Part shown: positions 44,132 to 52,249 of the stretch, one piece after another
Layout: each line of letters starts with the position of its first letter
Numbering within the stretch: position 1 is the stretch's first letter
Notes under the pieces: model-generated
Told to the model about the DNA's origin: nothing
The model's input: the letters and a program-made list of their open reading frames with translations, nothing else
The model's database searches: none
Made by a program: the position numbers and the translations under genes
Assembly: GCA_050290265.1 (NCBI GenBank)
Contig: JBNKHI010000003.1
Span: forward strand, 1-64,000
Length of the DNA stretch: 64,000 nt
Source of the DNA: JBNKFV01 sp050290265
GTDB lineage: Bacteria > Pseudomonadota > Gammaproteobacteria > Pseudomonadales > Cellvibrionaceae
Direction: 5' to 3'

Positions 44132-44611
44132 TTATTGTGATTTGCTGCGAACTTCCACGCCGTCTTCGTCAGGCATAAGGCCGAAATCTTCACTGAGTGT
44201 GCCTGAAGATCCTGGGGTTTTTGGGGCCCAGTCTCTCGGCGGTTGCACATATTCCGGCTCAGATGTTGTTACATCTTCATCTGAAGAGTCGGTTAGCGTA
44301 CCTTTACTGGCTTCGATAAGTTTCCGGCTGATGTCGGGATTGGTCAGTTTTAAAGCGCTGTTTGCAAGGTGCTCGTACACAACTTTATAGTCTTTTGTCA
44401 GATTGTTAACGAGCTTTGATGTTTCGGCAAAGTGCTCGGAAACGTCATTCTGGTAGCTTAAAAGCTTTTCTTCAGCTTCTTTTAACCGGTTTTCAAGGTC
44501 CTTATTTTGTTTTTCTCGCTGGCTGAATTGGCGAGATACTAGTACACCTAATAAGCCTCCGCCTACTAGGGCTACAATACCTGTTAAAATCACAGTGCCT
44601 AATGGGTACAC
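44132..44611 (-). CDS. zapG: YhcB/ZapG-family membrane protein (DUF1043)
   Basis: YhcB (ZapG) is an inner-membrane protein linked to division and envelope synthesis. The chosen GTG start at 44611, with AAGGAG 6 nt upstream, gives 159 residues starting (M)YPLGTVILTGIVALVGGGLLGVLVSRQF. One membrane helix is followed by a coiled coil (QREKQNKDLENRLKEAEEKLLSYQNDVSEHF) and the family's VNNLTKDYKVVYEHLANSALKL; the tail is acidic. The open frame extends ten codons upstream, but that part lacks support. It is divergent from zapE. Confidence 0.9.
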   Translation of the reverse strand: MYPLGTVILTGIVALVGGGLLGVLVSRQFSQREKQNKDLENRLKEAEEKLLSYQNDVSEHFAETSKLVNNLTKDYKVVYEHLANSALKLTNPDISRKLIEASKGTLTDSSDEDVTTSEPEYVQPPRDWAPKTPGSSGTLSEDFGLMPDEDGVEVRSKSQ

Positions 44612-44838
44612 ACATCTCTCCTTTGTCTTGCAGTTTTGCATGTGGCAATCGGCACAGCTTTCTTGTGAGAGCTATAGCGTAACGTGCCACTCTAATTCTC
44701 GCTATTATACGGTTAATTTGTGGTGCTGATAGCCCTGTATAACGAAAAACCGGTTCTGCTGGGTTATTGATTAATGAGGCATTGCTAGTGATTAGTTCAG
44801 CCGATACAGTGTGGCGCAAAAAATGAGGTAACCAATCT

Positions 44839-45948
44839 ATGAGTTTGACGCCGCTTGAGCGCTACCGACGAGACTTAGAGCGCAGTGATTTTGTTTATGA
44901 TTCATCGCAGGAGTCAGCTGTGATGCATTTGCAAGACCTATATGATCGCTTGATGGCGAGAGATCGATCCAAGCCGAAAGGCCTGGCTGCATTGTTGAGG
45001 TTGCGTAGCAAGCCACAGTCTGTGCCAGAAAAAGGCTTGTACTTTTGGGGTGGCGTGGGTCGCGGAAAGACTTATCTGATGGATAACTTTTACGAGAGTT
45101 TGCCTTTCTCGGAAAAGTTACGGACACACTTTCACCGCTTTATGCGTCGAGTTCATCAGGAGTTAAAAACACTGCCTGGAGAAAAGAACCCGCTGGAGAT
45201 TGTTGCCGATCGTATCGCAAAAGATGCTCGGGTCATTTGTTTTGATGAGTTTTTTGTCTCTGACATTACCGATGCCATGATTCTTGCGACGCTGCTGGAG
45301 GGCTTGTTTCGTCGAGGTGTTTCGCTTGTGGCGACGTCGAATATCGTCCCTGACGGTTTGTATAAAGACGGTTTGCAGTGGGCGCGGTTCCTGCCCGCTA
45401 TTGCGCTGCTAAAGTTGCATACTAAGGTCGTGAATGTTGATGGTGGGATCGACTATCGGTTGCGAGCACTCGAACAGGCGGAGTTATGGCATTTTCCTCT
45501 AGATAGCGGGGCTGATGTTAGTCTTCGGGCAAGCTTTGAAAGTCTTGTGCCGGATCTGAGTGAGATTGAGTATCAGGTTGCGTTGGAGGTGGAGGGTAGG
45601 CAGTTGCTGGCCATTGCAGAGGCCGATGATGTGGTGTGGTTCGATTTTGCGACTTTGTGTGATGGCCCGCGATCACAAAATGACTATATTGAGCTGGCTA
45701 AGGAATACCATGCCGTCATTCTGGCTAATGTCCCTCAGTTGGGTGTCGCGAAAGATGATCAGGCTCGACGGTTTATCAATCTCGTTGATGAGTTTTACGA
45801 CCGTAATGTCAAACTGATTATTTCATGTGAGGTATCGCTAGGCAGCCTTTATAGCGGCGGGCGTCTAAGCTTTGAATTCGAGCGAACAAGCAGTCGTTTG
45901 TTAGAAATGCAAAGTCACGAGTATTTGGCTCGACCTCACAAGCCCTAA
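44839..45948 (+). CDS. zapE: AFG1-like ATPase ZapE
   Basis: ZapE is an ATPase that interacts with FtsZ and the division machinery under stress. The 369 residues start MSLTPLERYRRDLERSDFVYDSSQESAV and have Walker A WGGVGRGKTYLMDNFY, RVICFDEFFVSDITDAMILATLLEGLF as Walker B, and SNIVPDGLYKDGLQWARFLPAI typical of AFG1/ZapE. It lies upstream of rplM-rpsI, as in Pseudomonas. Confidence 0.95.
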   Translation: MSLTPLERYRRDLERSDFVYDSSQESAVMHLQDLYDRLMARDRSKPKGLAALLRLRSKPQSVPEKGLYFWGGVGRGKTYLMDNFYESLPFSEKLRTHFHRFMRRVHQELKTLPGEKNPLEIVADRIAKDARVICFDEFFVSDITDAMILATLLEGLFRRGVSLVATSNIVPDGLYKDGLQWARFLPAIALLKLHTKVVNVDGGIDYRLRALEQAELWHFPLDSGADVSLRASFESLVPDLSEIEYQVALEVEGRQLLAIAEADDVVWFDFATLCDGPRSQNDYIELAKEYHAVILANVPQLGVAKDDQARRFINLVDEFYDRNVKLIISCEVSLGSLYSGGRLSFEFERTSSRLLEMQSHEYLARPHKP

Positions 45949-45964
45949 ATGTTCCAGCTAAGGC

Positions 45965-45993
45965 TTGTTTGCGTTATTCCTATCCTGTAGAAT
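45965..45993 (+). promoter_or_regulatory. candidate sigma-70 promoter of rplM-rpsI
   Basis: TTGTTT (45965-45970) and TAGAAT (45988-45993) are separated by 17 bp, just past the zapE stop and about 110 bp before rplM. The intervening leader could hold the L13 autoregulatory site known in E. coli, but no specific structure was identified. Confidence 0.5.
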
Positions 45994-46102
45994 CCGCGCT
46001 CCCAATCCGACCTGCGTTGGAGTTGGCTTTACTCTTGGGGCTGCTGTTTTGGCGGCCCATTAGATATTACTTCCAGTTATTTTAGACTTAGGCAAATACA
46101 AC

Positions 46103-46531
46103 ATGAAGACTATTAGTGCCAAGCCGGAATCTGTAACACGAGACTGGTTTATTGTTGATGCTGAAGGCAAAACACTCGGCCGAATGGCTGCGGAAATTGC
46201 CCACCGTTTGCGCGGAAAGCATAAAGCAGAATACACCCCCCATGTCGATACCGGTGACTACATTGTTGTCGTGAATGCAGAAAAGGTACGCGTTACCGGC
46301 CGCAAAGCGACAGATAAAATGTACCATCACCACACTGGTTATATCGGTGGTTTGAAGTCGATCAGTTTTGAAAAGCTGGTTGCTAAAGCTCCTGAGCGCA
46401 CCATTGAAATCGCGGTTAAAGGAATGTTGCCAAAAGGCCCGCTGGGTCGCGCAATGTTCAAAAAGTTAAAAGTGTACGCTGGCACTGAGCATCCGCATGC
46501 TGCCCAGCAACCACAAGAACTGAATGTTTAA
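46103..46531 (+). CDS. rplM: 50S ribosomal protein L13
   Basis: L13 is an early-assembling protein of the large subunit. The 142 residues begin MKTISAKPESVTRDWFIVDAEGKTLGRMAAEIAHRLRGKHKAEYTPHVDTGDYIVVVNAEKV, the full L13 pattern, and end in KVYAGTEHPHAAQQPQ. It is followed 14 bp later by rpsI, forming the universal L13-S9 pair. Confidence 0.98.
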   Translation: MKTISAKPESVTRDWFIVDAEGKTLGRMAAEIAHRLRGKHKAEYTPHVDTGDYIVVVNAEKVRVTGRKATDKMYHHHTGYIGGLKSISFEKLVAKAPERTIEIAVKGMLPKGPLGRAMFKKLKVYAGTEHPHAAQQPQELNV

Positions 46532-46545
46532 TCGGGAGCTGAGAA

Positions 46546-46938
46546 ATGGCCGCAACACAATATTATGGAACGGGTCGCCGTAAGACCTCCACTGCTCGTG
46601 TTTTCCTGACTGAAGGCGCAGGCAAGATTGAGGTGAATGGGCGTTCGCTGGATGAATACTTTGGCCGTGAAGTGGCGCGTATGATTGTGCGTCAGCCGCT
46701 TGAAAAAGCGGATATGGTTGAAAAGTTTGATGTAAAAGTCACTGTGAAAGGTGGTGGTAGTTTTGGTCAGGCGGGTGCTATCCGTCATGGCTTGACTCGT
46801 GCCCTGATGCAGTTTGATGAAACCCTGCGTAAGCCAATGCGTGAAGCGGGTTATGTTACTCGTGATGCGCGTGAAGTTGAGCGTAAGAAAGTCGGCTTGC
46901 GTAAAGCGCGTAAGAAGCCTCAGTTCTCCAAGCGTTAA
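46546..46938 (+). CDS. rpsI: 30S ribosomal protein S9
   Basis: S9 lies in the 30S head, and its C-terminal tail reaches the P-site tRNA. The 130 residues begin MAATQYYGTGRRKTSTARVFL and end with the basic RKKVGLRKARKKPQFSKR tail. It is cotranscribed with rplM and followed by a strong terminator. Confidence 0.98.
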   Translation: MAATQYYGTGRRKTSTARVFLTEGAGKIEVNGRSLDEYFGREVARMIVRQPLEKADMVEKFDVKVTVKGGGSFGQAGAIRHGLTRALMQFDETLRKPMREAGYVTRDAREVERKKVGLRKARKKPQFSKR

Positions 46939-46964
46939 TTCGTTTGCTGGATACTTTGTGCTCG

Positions 46965-46997
46965 AAAAAACGCCCGGAAAACTTCCGGGCGTTTTTG
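46965..46997 (+). terminator. Rho-independent terminator after rpsI
   Basis: ACGCCCGGAA pairs with TTCCGGGCGT around an AAC loop, with A-run and T-run flanks (TTTTTG). It lies 27 bp past the rpsI stop. Confidence 0.92.
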
Positions 46998-47052
46998 TTT
47001 GGAAGTTTGTGATTGAGGTGCCTGTTTTGCTGGTTGTAATATGAGCAGTTAC

Positions 47053-47080
47053 TTGGCCTATATCATAAAAAGGCTATAAA
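47053..47080 (+). promoter_or_regulatory. candidate promoter of petA-petBC
   Basis: TTGGCC (47053-47058) and TATAAA (47075-47080) with a 16-bp spacer lie about 160 bp before petA, downstream of the rpsI terminator. This suggests that the bc1 genes are transcribed separately from the ribosomal genes. Confidence 0.4.
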
Positions 47081-47237
47081 GAGTGGGGGTATACCGCAAT
47101 GCTTTCTTGTAAGGCTGCCGCAATTTCTATACCATGTGCCAATTTTTCGAGCCTTTAAAATAGTCTAAACCCTTGTAATTCAAATAGTTACTAGCCCTTG
47201 GTCTGGGCCAGTATTACCCTGATTGGAGAAAAGCGTC

Positions 47238-47828
47238 ATGAGTAATGGCGAGGTGAATAATGGACGCCGTCGCTTCCTGACCGCAGCCACGTCAGTGGTG
47301 GGCGCAGCGGGAGCAGTTGGTGTTGCCGTCCCTTTTGTTGGATCTTGGAATCCGAGTGCGAAAGCAAAAGCTGCTGGCGCTCCGGTTAAAGCGAATATTA
47401 GTAAAATTGAGCCAGGTCAGATGATAACGGTTGAGTGGCGCGGTAAGCCCGTTTATATCGTTCGTCGCACTGCCGAAGCGCTGGAGGGACTTCATGAAAT
47501 GGACCCGCTTCTGCGTGATCCTGATTCTGATGAATCCATACAGCCAGAATATGCCAAGAATGAATATCGCTCTATGAAAGAAGAGTATTTGATATTGATT
47601 GGCCTCTGTACCCATTTGGGGTGTGCGCCGATGTTCGAGCCTGAAGTGGGCTCGGTAGATATTGGCAGTGGCCATGAGTGGCTGGGTGGCTTTTTCTGCC
47701 CATGTCATGGTTCAAAATACGATTTGGCTGGTCGAGTATTCAAAGGTGTGCCAGCCCCTACTAATCTTGAGGTGCCACCGTACATGTATGAGTCAGATGG
47801 CGTTGTAGTGATTGGATTGGAGGCATAA
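47238..47828 (+). CDS. petA: ubiquinol-cytochrome c reductase, Rieske iron-sulfur subunit
   Basis: The Rieske protein accepts electrons from ubiquinol in the cytochrome bc1 complex and passes them to cytochrome c1. The 196 residues have a twin-arginine-type N-terminus (NGRRRFLTAATSVVGAAGAVGVAVPFV), suggesting Tat insertion as a membrane anchor. The [2Fe-2S] ligand boxes are CTHLGC (124-129) and CPCHGS (154-159). The ATG at 47238 has GGAG upstream and is chosen over a TTG five codons earlier. petBC begins 2 bp after its stop. Confidence 0.97.
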   Translation: MSNGEVNNGRRRFLTAATSVVGAAGAVGVAVPFVGSWNPSAKAKAAGAPVKANISKIEPGQMITVEWRGKPVYIVRRTAEALEGLHEMDPLLRDPDSDESIQPEYAKNEYRSMKEEYLILIGLCTHLGCAPMFEPEVGSVDIGSGHEWLGGFFCPCHGSKYDLAGRVFKGVPAPTNLEVPPYMYESDGVVVIGLEA

Positions 47829-47830
47829 TA

Positions 47831-49885
47831 ATGACCAAATGGCTAGGTGATCTCTGGGGTTGGGTCGATGCTCGTTTGCCAGTGCAGCGTGCATGGGATA
47901 CTCACATGGGCAAATACTATGCCCCGAAAAATTTTAATTTCTGGTATTTCTTTGGTGTGCTCTCTCTGCTTGTTTTAGTTAACCAACTGCTAACAGGCAT
48001 TTGGTTGGTTATGAGCTATGTACCAAGTGCAGACCAGGCATTCGCTTCAGTTGAGTACATCATGCGTGATGTAGATTATGGTTGGCTGTTGCGTTACATG
48101 CATTCCACCGGTGCTTCTGCGTTCTTTATTGTTGTTTACCTGCATATGTTTCGAGGCCTGATGTATGGGTCTTACAAAGCCCCGCGTGAGCTTGTTTGGA
48201 TATTTGGCATGACCATTTACCTGGCATTAATGGCTGAAGCGTTTATGGGCTATGTATTGCCTTGGGGCCAGATGTCATATTGGGGTGCGCAAGTAATTGT
48301 TTCCCTGTTTGGTGCTATCCCTGTAGTAGGTGATGACCTGGTGCAATGGATTCGAGGGGACTATTTGATCTCTGGGATTACGTTAAACCGTTTCTTTTCT
48401 TTGCATGTTATCGCGTTGCCAATTGTGTTGTTGGCTTTGGTGGTAATGCATATTTTGGCTCTGCATGAGGTGGGTTCAAACAACCCTGACGGTGTCGAAA
48501 TCAAGAAAAATAAAGATGCCAACGGTATCCCTAAAGACGGTGTTCCTTTCCATCCTTTCTACACCGTACACGATTTGGTCGGGATTACCGTTTTCTTGTT
48601 TGTGTTCTGCTTTGTACTGTTCTTTATGCCTGAGATGGGCGGGTACTTCCTTGAGCATGCTAATTTTGAAGAGGCGAATAATCTTAAGACGCCAGCGCAT
48701 ATCGCCCCCGTTTGGTACTTCACACCTTTTTATGCGATTTTGCGTGCCATTACGTTCGATATAGGCCCTTTGAATTCCAAGTTTTTGGGTCTGGTTGCAA
48801 TGGGTGCGGCAATAGCAATTTTATTTGTGCTGCCTTGGTTGGATAAAAGCCCGGTTAAGTCAATGCGCTATAAAGGCAACTTTAGTCGCATCGCGCTGCT
48901 GGTATTTTCTGCGTCATTTGTGATTTTGGGTTATCTCGGTGTGAAAGCGCCCACGGAAGCGCGTACGTTACTGGCACAAATCTGTACCGTTATCTATTTT
49001 GCTTATTTTATTGGTATGCCTTTTTGGACAAAACGTGAGAAAACGCAACCAGAACCAGCTCGGTTACAAGCTAAAGGCTTGCCAACGGGAATGGTCTTGG
49101 GCGGTTTGCTACTGTTTGTTTTGTTAGTGGTATTGCCCATTAAGGCGGTTGGAGCAGAAGCGGGCTTTGAGTGCGGGACAATCGAATGTGATGAGATGGT
49201 ACCTGACTTGACTGATAAGGAGTCATTACAGCGCGGTGCTAAATGGTTCACTAACTACTGCATGGGTTGTCACTCTGCACGTTTCTCGCGCTTTGAACGA
49301 GTTGCTGATGATTTGGATATTCCCCATGACTTGATGATGAGTAACTTAGTGTTGGGAGATCGCCGTATTGGTGAGCTAATGACCATTGCAATGGATCCGA
49401 AAGACTCAAAAGCGTGGTTTGGTGCTACTCCTCCTGATTTGACATTGGTTGCGAGAGCTCGATCGCCGGAGTGGTTGTATACTTACCTGCGTAGTTTTTA
49501 CAAAGATGAATCGCGCCCCACTGGTGCTAACAATAAAGTCTTTAAAGACGTTGCTATGCCTAACGTGATGATGGAGCTGCAAGGTTTGCAAGAGTGCGCG
49601 CCGGGCCCAAAGCTTGATCATCATGGAAATACAGTGCGCGATGCTTTGGGTGAGGCAATCATAGACGAGCATTGTGGTTCATTGGCTGTTATTGATGTAA
49701 AAGGTGCTCAGACTGAGGCCGAGTTTGACCAGACTGCTTATGACTTGGTGAATTTTCTTGAGTACTTGGCAGAGCCTGTGGCCGAAACGCGCAAGCGCAT
49801 AGGTATCTACGTATTGCTCTTCTTGTGTGTTTTGTTTGTATTTTGCTACTTATTGAATAGAGAGTACTGGAAAGACATTCACTAA
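47831..49885 (+). CDS. petBC: fused cytochrome b/cytochrome c1 of the bc1 complex
   Basis: One frame of 684 residues encodes both the cytochrome b and c1 subunits, which are separate genes in Pseudomonas. Residues 1-400 are cytochrome b with haem-ligand His91, His105, His192 and His207, the QP-site PVWY at 293-296, and about eight membrane helices. A hydrophobic segment ending KAVGAEAG (about 421-444) follows, like the signal peptide of a separate c1. The c1 part carries the haem-binding CMGCH at 477-481, a likely axial Met in MPNVMMELQG, and a C-terminal anchor (GIYVLLFLCVLFVFCYLL). The precursor would need cleavage after synthesis, as described for Bradyrhizobium FbcH. Confidence 0.95.
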   Translation: MTKWLGDLWGWVDARLPVQRAWDTHMGKYYAPKNFNFWYFFGVLSLLVLVNQLLTGIWLVMSYVPSADQAFASVEYIMRDVDYGWLLRYMHSTGASAFFIVVYLHMFRGLMYGSYKAPRELVWIFGMTIYLALMAEAFMGYVLPWGQMSYWGAQVIVSLFGAIPVVGDDLVQWIRGDYLISGITLNRFFSLHVIALPIVLLALVVMHILALHEVGSNNPDGVEIKKNKDANGIPKDGVPFHPFYTVHDLVGITVFLFVFCFVLFFMPEMGGYFLEHANFEEANNLKTPAHIAPVWYFTPFYAILRAITFDIGPLNSKFLGLVAMGAAIAILFVLPWLDKSPVKSMRYKGNFSRIALLVFSASFVILGYLGVKAPTEARTLLAQICTVIYFAYFIGMPFWTKREKTQPEPARLQAKGLPTGMVLGGLLLFVLLVVLPIKAVGAEAGFECGTIECDEMVPDLTDKESLQRGAKWFTNYCMGCHSARFSRFERVADDLDIPHDLMMSNLVLGDRRIGELMTIAMDPKDSKAWFGATPPDLTLVARARSPEWLYTYLRSFYKDESRPTGANNKVFKDVAMPNVMMELQGLQECAPGPKLDHHGNTVRDALGEAIIDEHCGSLAVIDVKGAQTEAEFDQTAYDLVNFLEYLAEPVAETRKRIGIYVLLFLCVLFVFCYLLNREYWKDIH

Positions 49886-49911
49886 GTTTCAGTCGATATA
49901 TCTGTCCAGTG

Positions 49912-49944
49912 TGGGCGATCCGTAGGGTCGCCCATTTGTATTTT
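49912..49944 (+). terminator. terminator after petBC
   Basis: TGGGCGA pairs with TCGCCCA across a 9-nt loop and is followed by TTTGTATTTT, 26 bp past the petBC stop. Confidence 0.75.
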
Positions 49945-49981
49945 CACATGTTGTTTATTTTAATGCATCGAGGTGTGTTCC

Positions 49982-50614
49982 ATGGGTGTTTTGGCGAAGC
50001 GTTCGTCTATGACTTATTTTTCGGATGGGCAGGATCATTACAGCCATCGTGTAAGAATTGTGTTGGCGGAAAAAGGTGTATCGGTTGATATTATTGATGT
50101 TGACCCTAATAACCCACCTGAAGAATTGGCAGATTTAAACCCATACAATTCATTGCCAACGTTGGTAGATCGGGATCTGTCTCTTTATGAGACAAAAGTC
50201 ATGATGGAGTATCTGGACGAGCGTTTTCCTCATCCGCCCTTGTTGCCGGTATACCCTGTGACTCGAGCTCAAAGTCGTTTGTGGATGCATCGTATTGAGA
50301 GGGATTGGAGTCCTCTCGTTGATATTATAACTCGTGGCAAAAATAAAGAAGCTGCAGCTAAAGCTCGTAAAGACCTTAAAGATGGGCTGCTGTCGATTGC
50401 ACCAATTTTCTCGGAAATGCCTTACTTTATGAGTGAAGAATTTACTCTGGTTGACTGCTGTCTAGCGCCTATTTTATGGCGTCTTGACCAGATGGAAATC
50501 AAGTTGCCGGCGACTAAACAGGCTAAACCATTGTCTGACTATATGGAACGCTTGTTTGCTCGGGAAGCCTTTAAAGAGAGTTTGACCGATTTTGAACGCG
50601 ATATGCGGGTTTAA
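49982..50614 (+). CDS. sspA: stringent starvation protein A
   Basis: SspA binds RNA polymerase and alters transcription in stationary phase and acid stress. It has a glutathione-S-transferase fold but no GST activity is expected. The 210 residues include MTYFSDGQDHYSHRVRIVLAEKGV, the NPYNSLPTLVDRDLSLYETKVMMEYLDERFPHPPLLP core and a C-terminal helical domain. The ATG at 49982 with GAGG upstream is chosen. It pairs with sspB 43 bp downstream, after petABC as in Pseudomonas. Confidence 0.96.
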   Translation: MGVLAKRSSMTYFSDGQDHYSHRVRIVLAEKGVSVDIIDVDPNNPPEELADLNPYNSLPTLVDRDLSLYETKVMMEYLDERFPHPPLLPVYPVTRAQSRLWMHRIERDWSPLVDIITRGKNKEAAAKARKDLKDGLLSIAPIFSEMPYFMSEEFTLVDCCLAPILWRLDQMEIKLPATKQAKPLSDYMERLFAREAFKESLTDFERDMRV

Positions 50615-50657
50615 CCTCTCTACTTTACCGGTTTTTCATTTGAAAGAGGTATCCTAA

Positions 50658-51077
50658 ATGGCTATGTCATCAAGTCGGCCTTATATGATTCGAGCACTCT
50701 ATGACTGGATTGTAGATAATAGTTGCACTCCATATATTGTCGTAGATGCGCATGGTCCTGGTGTAGAGGTGCCCCAGAGTTTTGTTAATAAAGATGGGCA
50801 AATCATATTGAATATTGCTCCGGGTGCGATTGCCGGCCTGGATCTGGGGCAGGATGCCGTCGCCTTTAATGCACGTTTTGGCGGTGTTCCCACAGATATC
50901 TATGTCCCTTGTCTTTGCGTGATGGGTATCTACGCTAGAGGAAATGGTCAGGGCATGGTGTTTGAACCAGAAGCTTACCCGGAGCCTCCTAAGCCTGATC
51001 GTGCTTCTGATCGTCCTGCCACGCCTATAACGTCAGCCAAGCCTGGCAAAAAACCAAGTTTAAAAGTCGTCAAATAA
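50658..51077 (+). CDS. sspB: ClpXP adaptor SspB
   Basis: SspB delivers ssrA-tagged and other substrates to the ClpXP protease. The 139 residues begin with a few variable residues and then RPYMIRALYDWIVDNSCTPYIVVDAHGPGVEVPQSFV, followed by the VLN-like substrate groove (LNIAPGAIAGLDLG) and FNARFGGVPTDIYVP. A flexible Pro/Lys/Ala tail ends in KKPSLKVVK, the ClpX-docking type of C-terminus. Confidence 0.96.
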   Translation: MAMSSSRPYMIRALYDWIVDNSCTPYIVVDAHGPGVEVPQSFVNKDGQIILNIAPGAIAGLDLGQDAVAFNARFGGVPTDIYVPCLCVMGIYARGNGQGMVFEPEAYPEPPKPDRASDRPATPITSAKPGKKPSLKVVK

Positions 51078-51096
51078 TAGCCTGATTAAAGTTTCT

Positions 51097-51121
51097 CAAA
51101 GCTAACGTAGTTAGCTCTTTG
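51097..51121 (+). terminator. hairpin after sspB
   Basis: CAAAGCTAAC, loop GTA, and GTTAGCTCTTTG form a stem with one bulge, 20 bp past sspB. There is no long T-tract, so it is a tentative terminator. Confidence 0.4.
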
Positions 51122-51255
51122 GGAGCTTTAATGTTGTTACAGTTACGTCGAGCCTTCTTTGTTATCGCTAATGCTTTTGGGTTGATTCAGCACGGTTCTG
51201 CATTGCTAGATATGCGTAATGGAAATTAAAATAACAAATCATTATTCCTAATACT

Positions 51256-51309
51256 TATTGGTCATATCCTCCCCCCTCTATAATACTCATTAGTGAAGCA
51301 CACACTAAT
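51256..51309 (+). promoter_or_regulatory. promoter and dyad upstream of the Yip1-like gene
   Basis: TATAAT at 51279-51284 is a perfect -10; TATTGG 17 bp ahead or TTGGTC 15 bp ahead may be the -35. Immediately after it lies an inverted repeat (ATTAGTG at 51289-51295 with CACTAAT at 51303-51309), placed where a repressor could block initiation. The coding start follows about 50 bp later. Confidence 0.5.
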
Positions 51310-51332
51310 AATTACACGAAGGAGAGCTTTAT

Positions 51333-51950
51333 ATGGCCATTTTGGAACACACACTTGGAATTTTGTTGCATCCAGATAGCGAATGGAAGGCGATTCGTAA
51401 CGAGCGTCATTCGTTTATGCAAGTGTTCGTCAGTCATGTCCCGTTTTTAGCACTAATTCCTGCCGTTGCATCCTATTTTGGTGTTACCCAAGTGGGGTGG
51501 AGTATTGGTGATGGTGATCCGGTAAAACTGACCAGTGCCAGTGCGCTGTCTCTTTGCGCATTAACTTACTTTTCAATGCTGGCCGGTGTCTATGTTTTAG
51601 GCGAGTTTATTAATTGGATGTCTAAAACTTATGGTGTCAGTGATAGCGAAGAAAAACGACACTATGAAGGTACTGCGTTAGCGGTTTATGTGACAACGCC
51701 AATATTTCTAGCGGGCATTGTCCATGCGTATCCAGATATGTGGATAAATGCAATTGTTCTTATCGCGGCTGCGGCTTATGCGGTCTATCTTGTGTATGAA
51801 GGAATTCCAATACTCATGAACATATCCAGCGAGAGAGCGTTCATGTATGCCAGCTCAGTCGTTACTGTTGTTCTTGTGATGGTCGTTGTAGCAAGAGTTG
51901 GGTCGGTCATTCTTTGGGGGCTGGGTGTCGGACCAGAGTATGTCGATTAG
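51333..51950 (+). CDS. Yip1-domain inner-membrane protein
   Basis: A 205-residue integral membrane protein beginning MAILEHTLGILLHPDSEWKAIRNERHSFMQVFVSHVPFLALIPAVASYFG, the pattern of bacterial Yip1/DUF1282 proteins (a short cytosolic HPxxEW segment, then about five membrane helices). Conserved ALTYFSMLAGVYVLGEFINWMSK and AYPDMWIN are seen. The function is unknown. A good GGAG ribosome-binding site, its own promoter and a terminator make it a single-gene unit between sspB and the thiolase gene, where Pseudomonas has no gene. Confidence 0.8.
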   Translation: MAILEHTLGILLHPDSEWKAIRNERHSFMQVFVSHVPFLALIPAVASYFGVTQVGWSIGDGDPVKLTSASALSLCALTYFSMLAGVYVLGEFINWMSKTYGVSDSEEKRHYEGTALAVYVTTPIFLAGIVHAYPDMWINAIVLIAAAAYAVYLVYEGIPILMNISSERAFMYASSVVTVVLVMVVVARVGSVILWGLGVGPEYVD

Positions 51951-52249
51951 CCTACAGTAGTATGTGTTGTTTGGTGTTTAATAAAGGGGCGTATGCCCCT
52001 TTATTGTTTTTAGCTAGCTTGGTGTGGATTGGTTCTTGCCTCTGGGTAAATTAATTTATGGCATTGGTTTTTTGTACTTAGGCTGCGCTATACTTTACGC
52101 TGCACTGCAAAATAACTCGTCTGAGTTGTAGTCTTGTTTTTGTAGTTTTAAACTCAGTGGGTGCTTAACCGTACTGCCTTTGGGTGTTGATGGTGGCGGC
52201 TTTGCCCTGTGAATTTGTCTTTGTTTAAGTTAATTTGGAGTAAATAAAT
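51951..52249. other. intergenic region before the thiolase gene
   Basis: These 299 bases hold the terminator of the Yip1-like gene and, further on, a TATACT -10-like element near 52087-52095 without a convincing -35. No gene or RNA was recognised. The leader to the thiolase start would be about 150 bases. Confidence 0.4.
51981..52010 (+). terminator. Rho-independent terminator after the Yip1-like gene
   Basis: ATAAAGGGGC pairs with GCCCCTTTAT around a GTAT loop, followed by TGTTTTT. It lies 30 bp past the stop codon. Confidence 0.88.
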
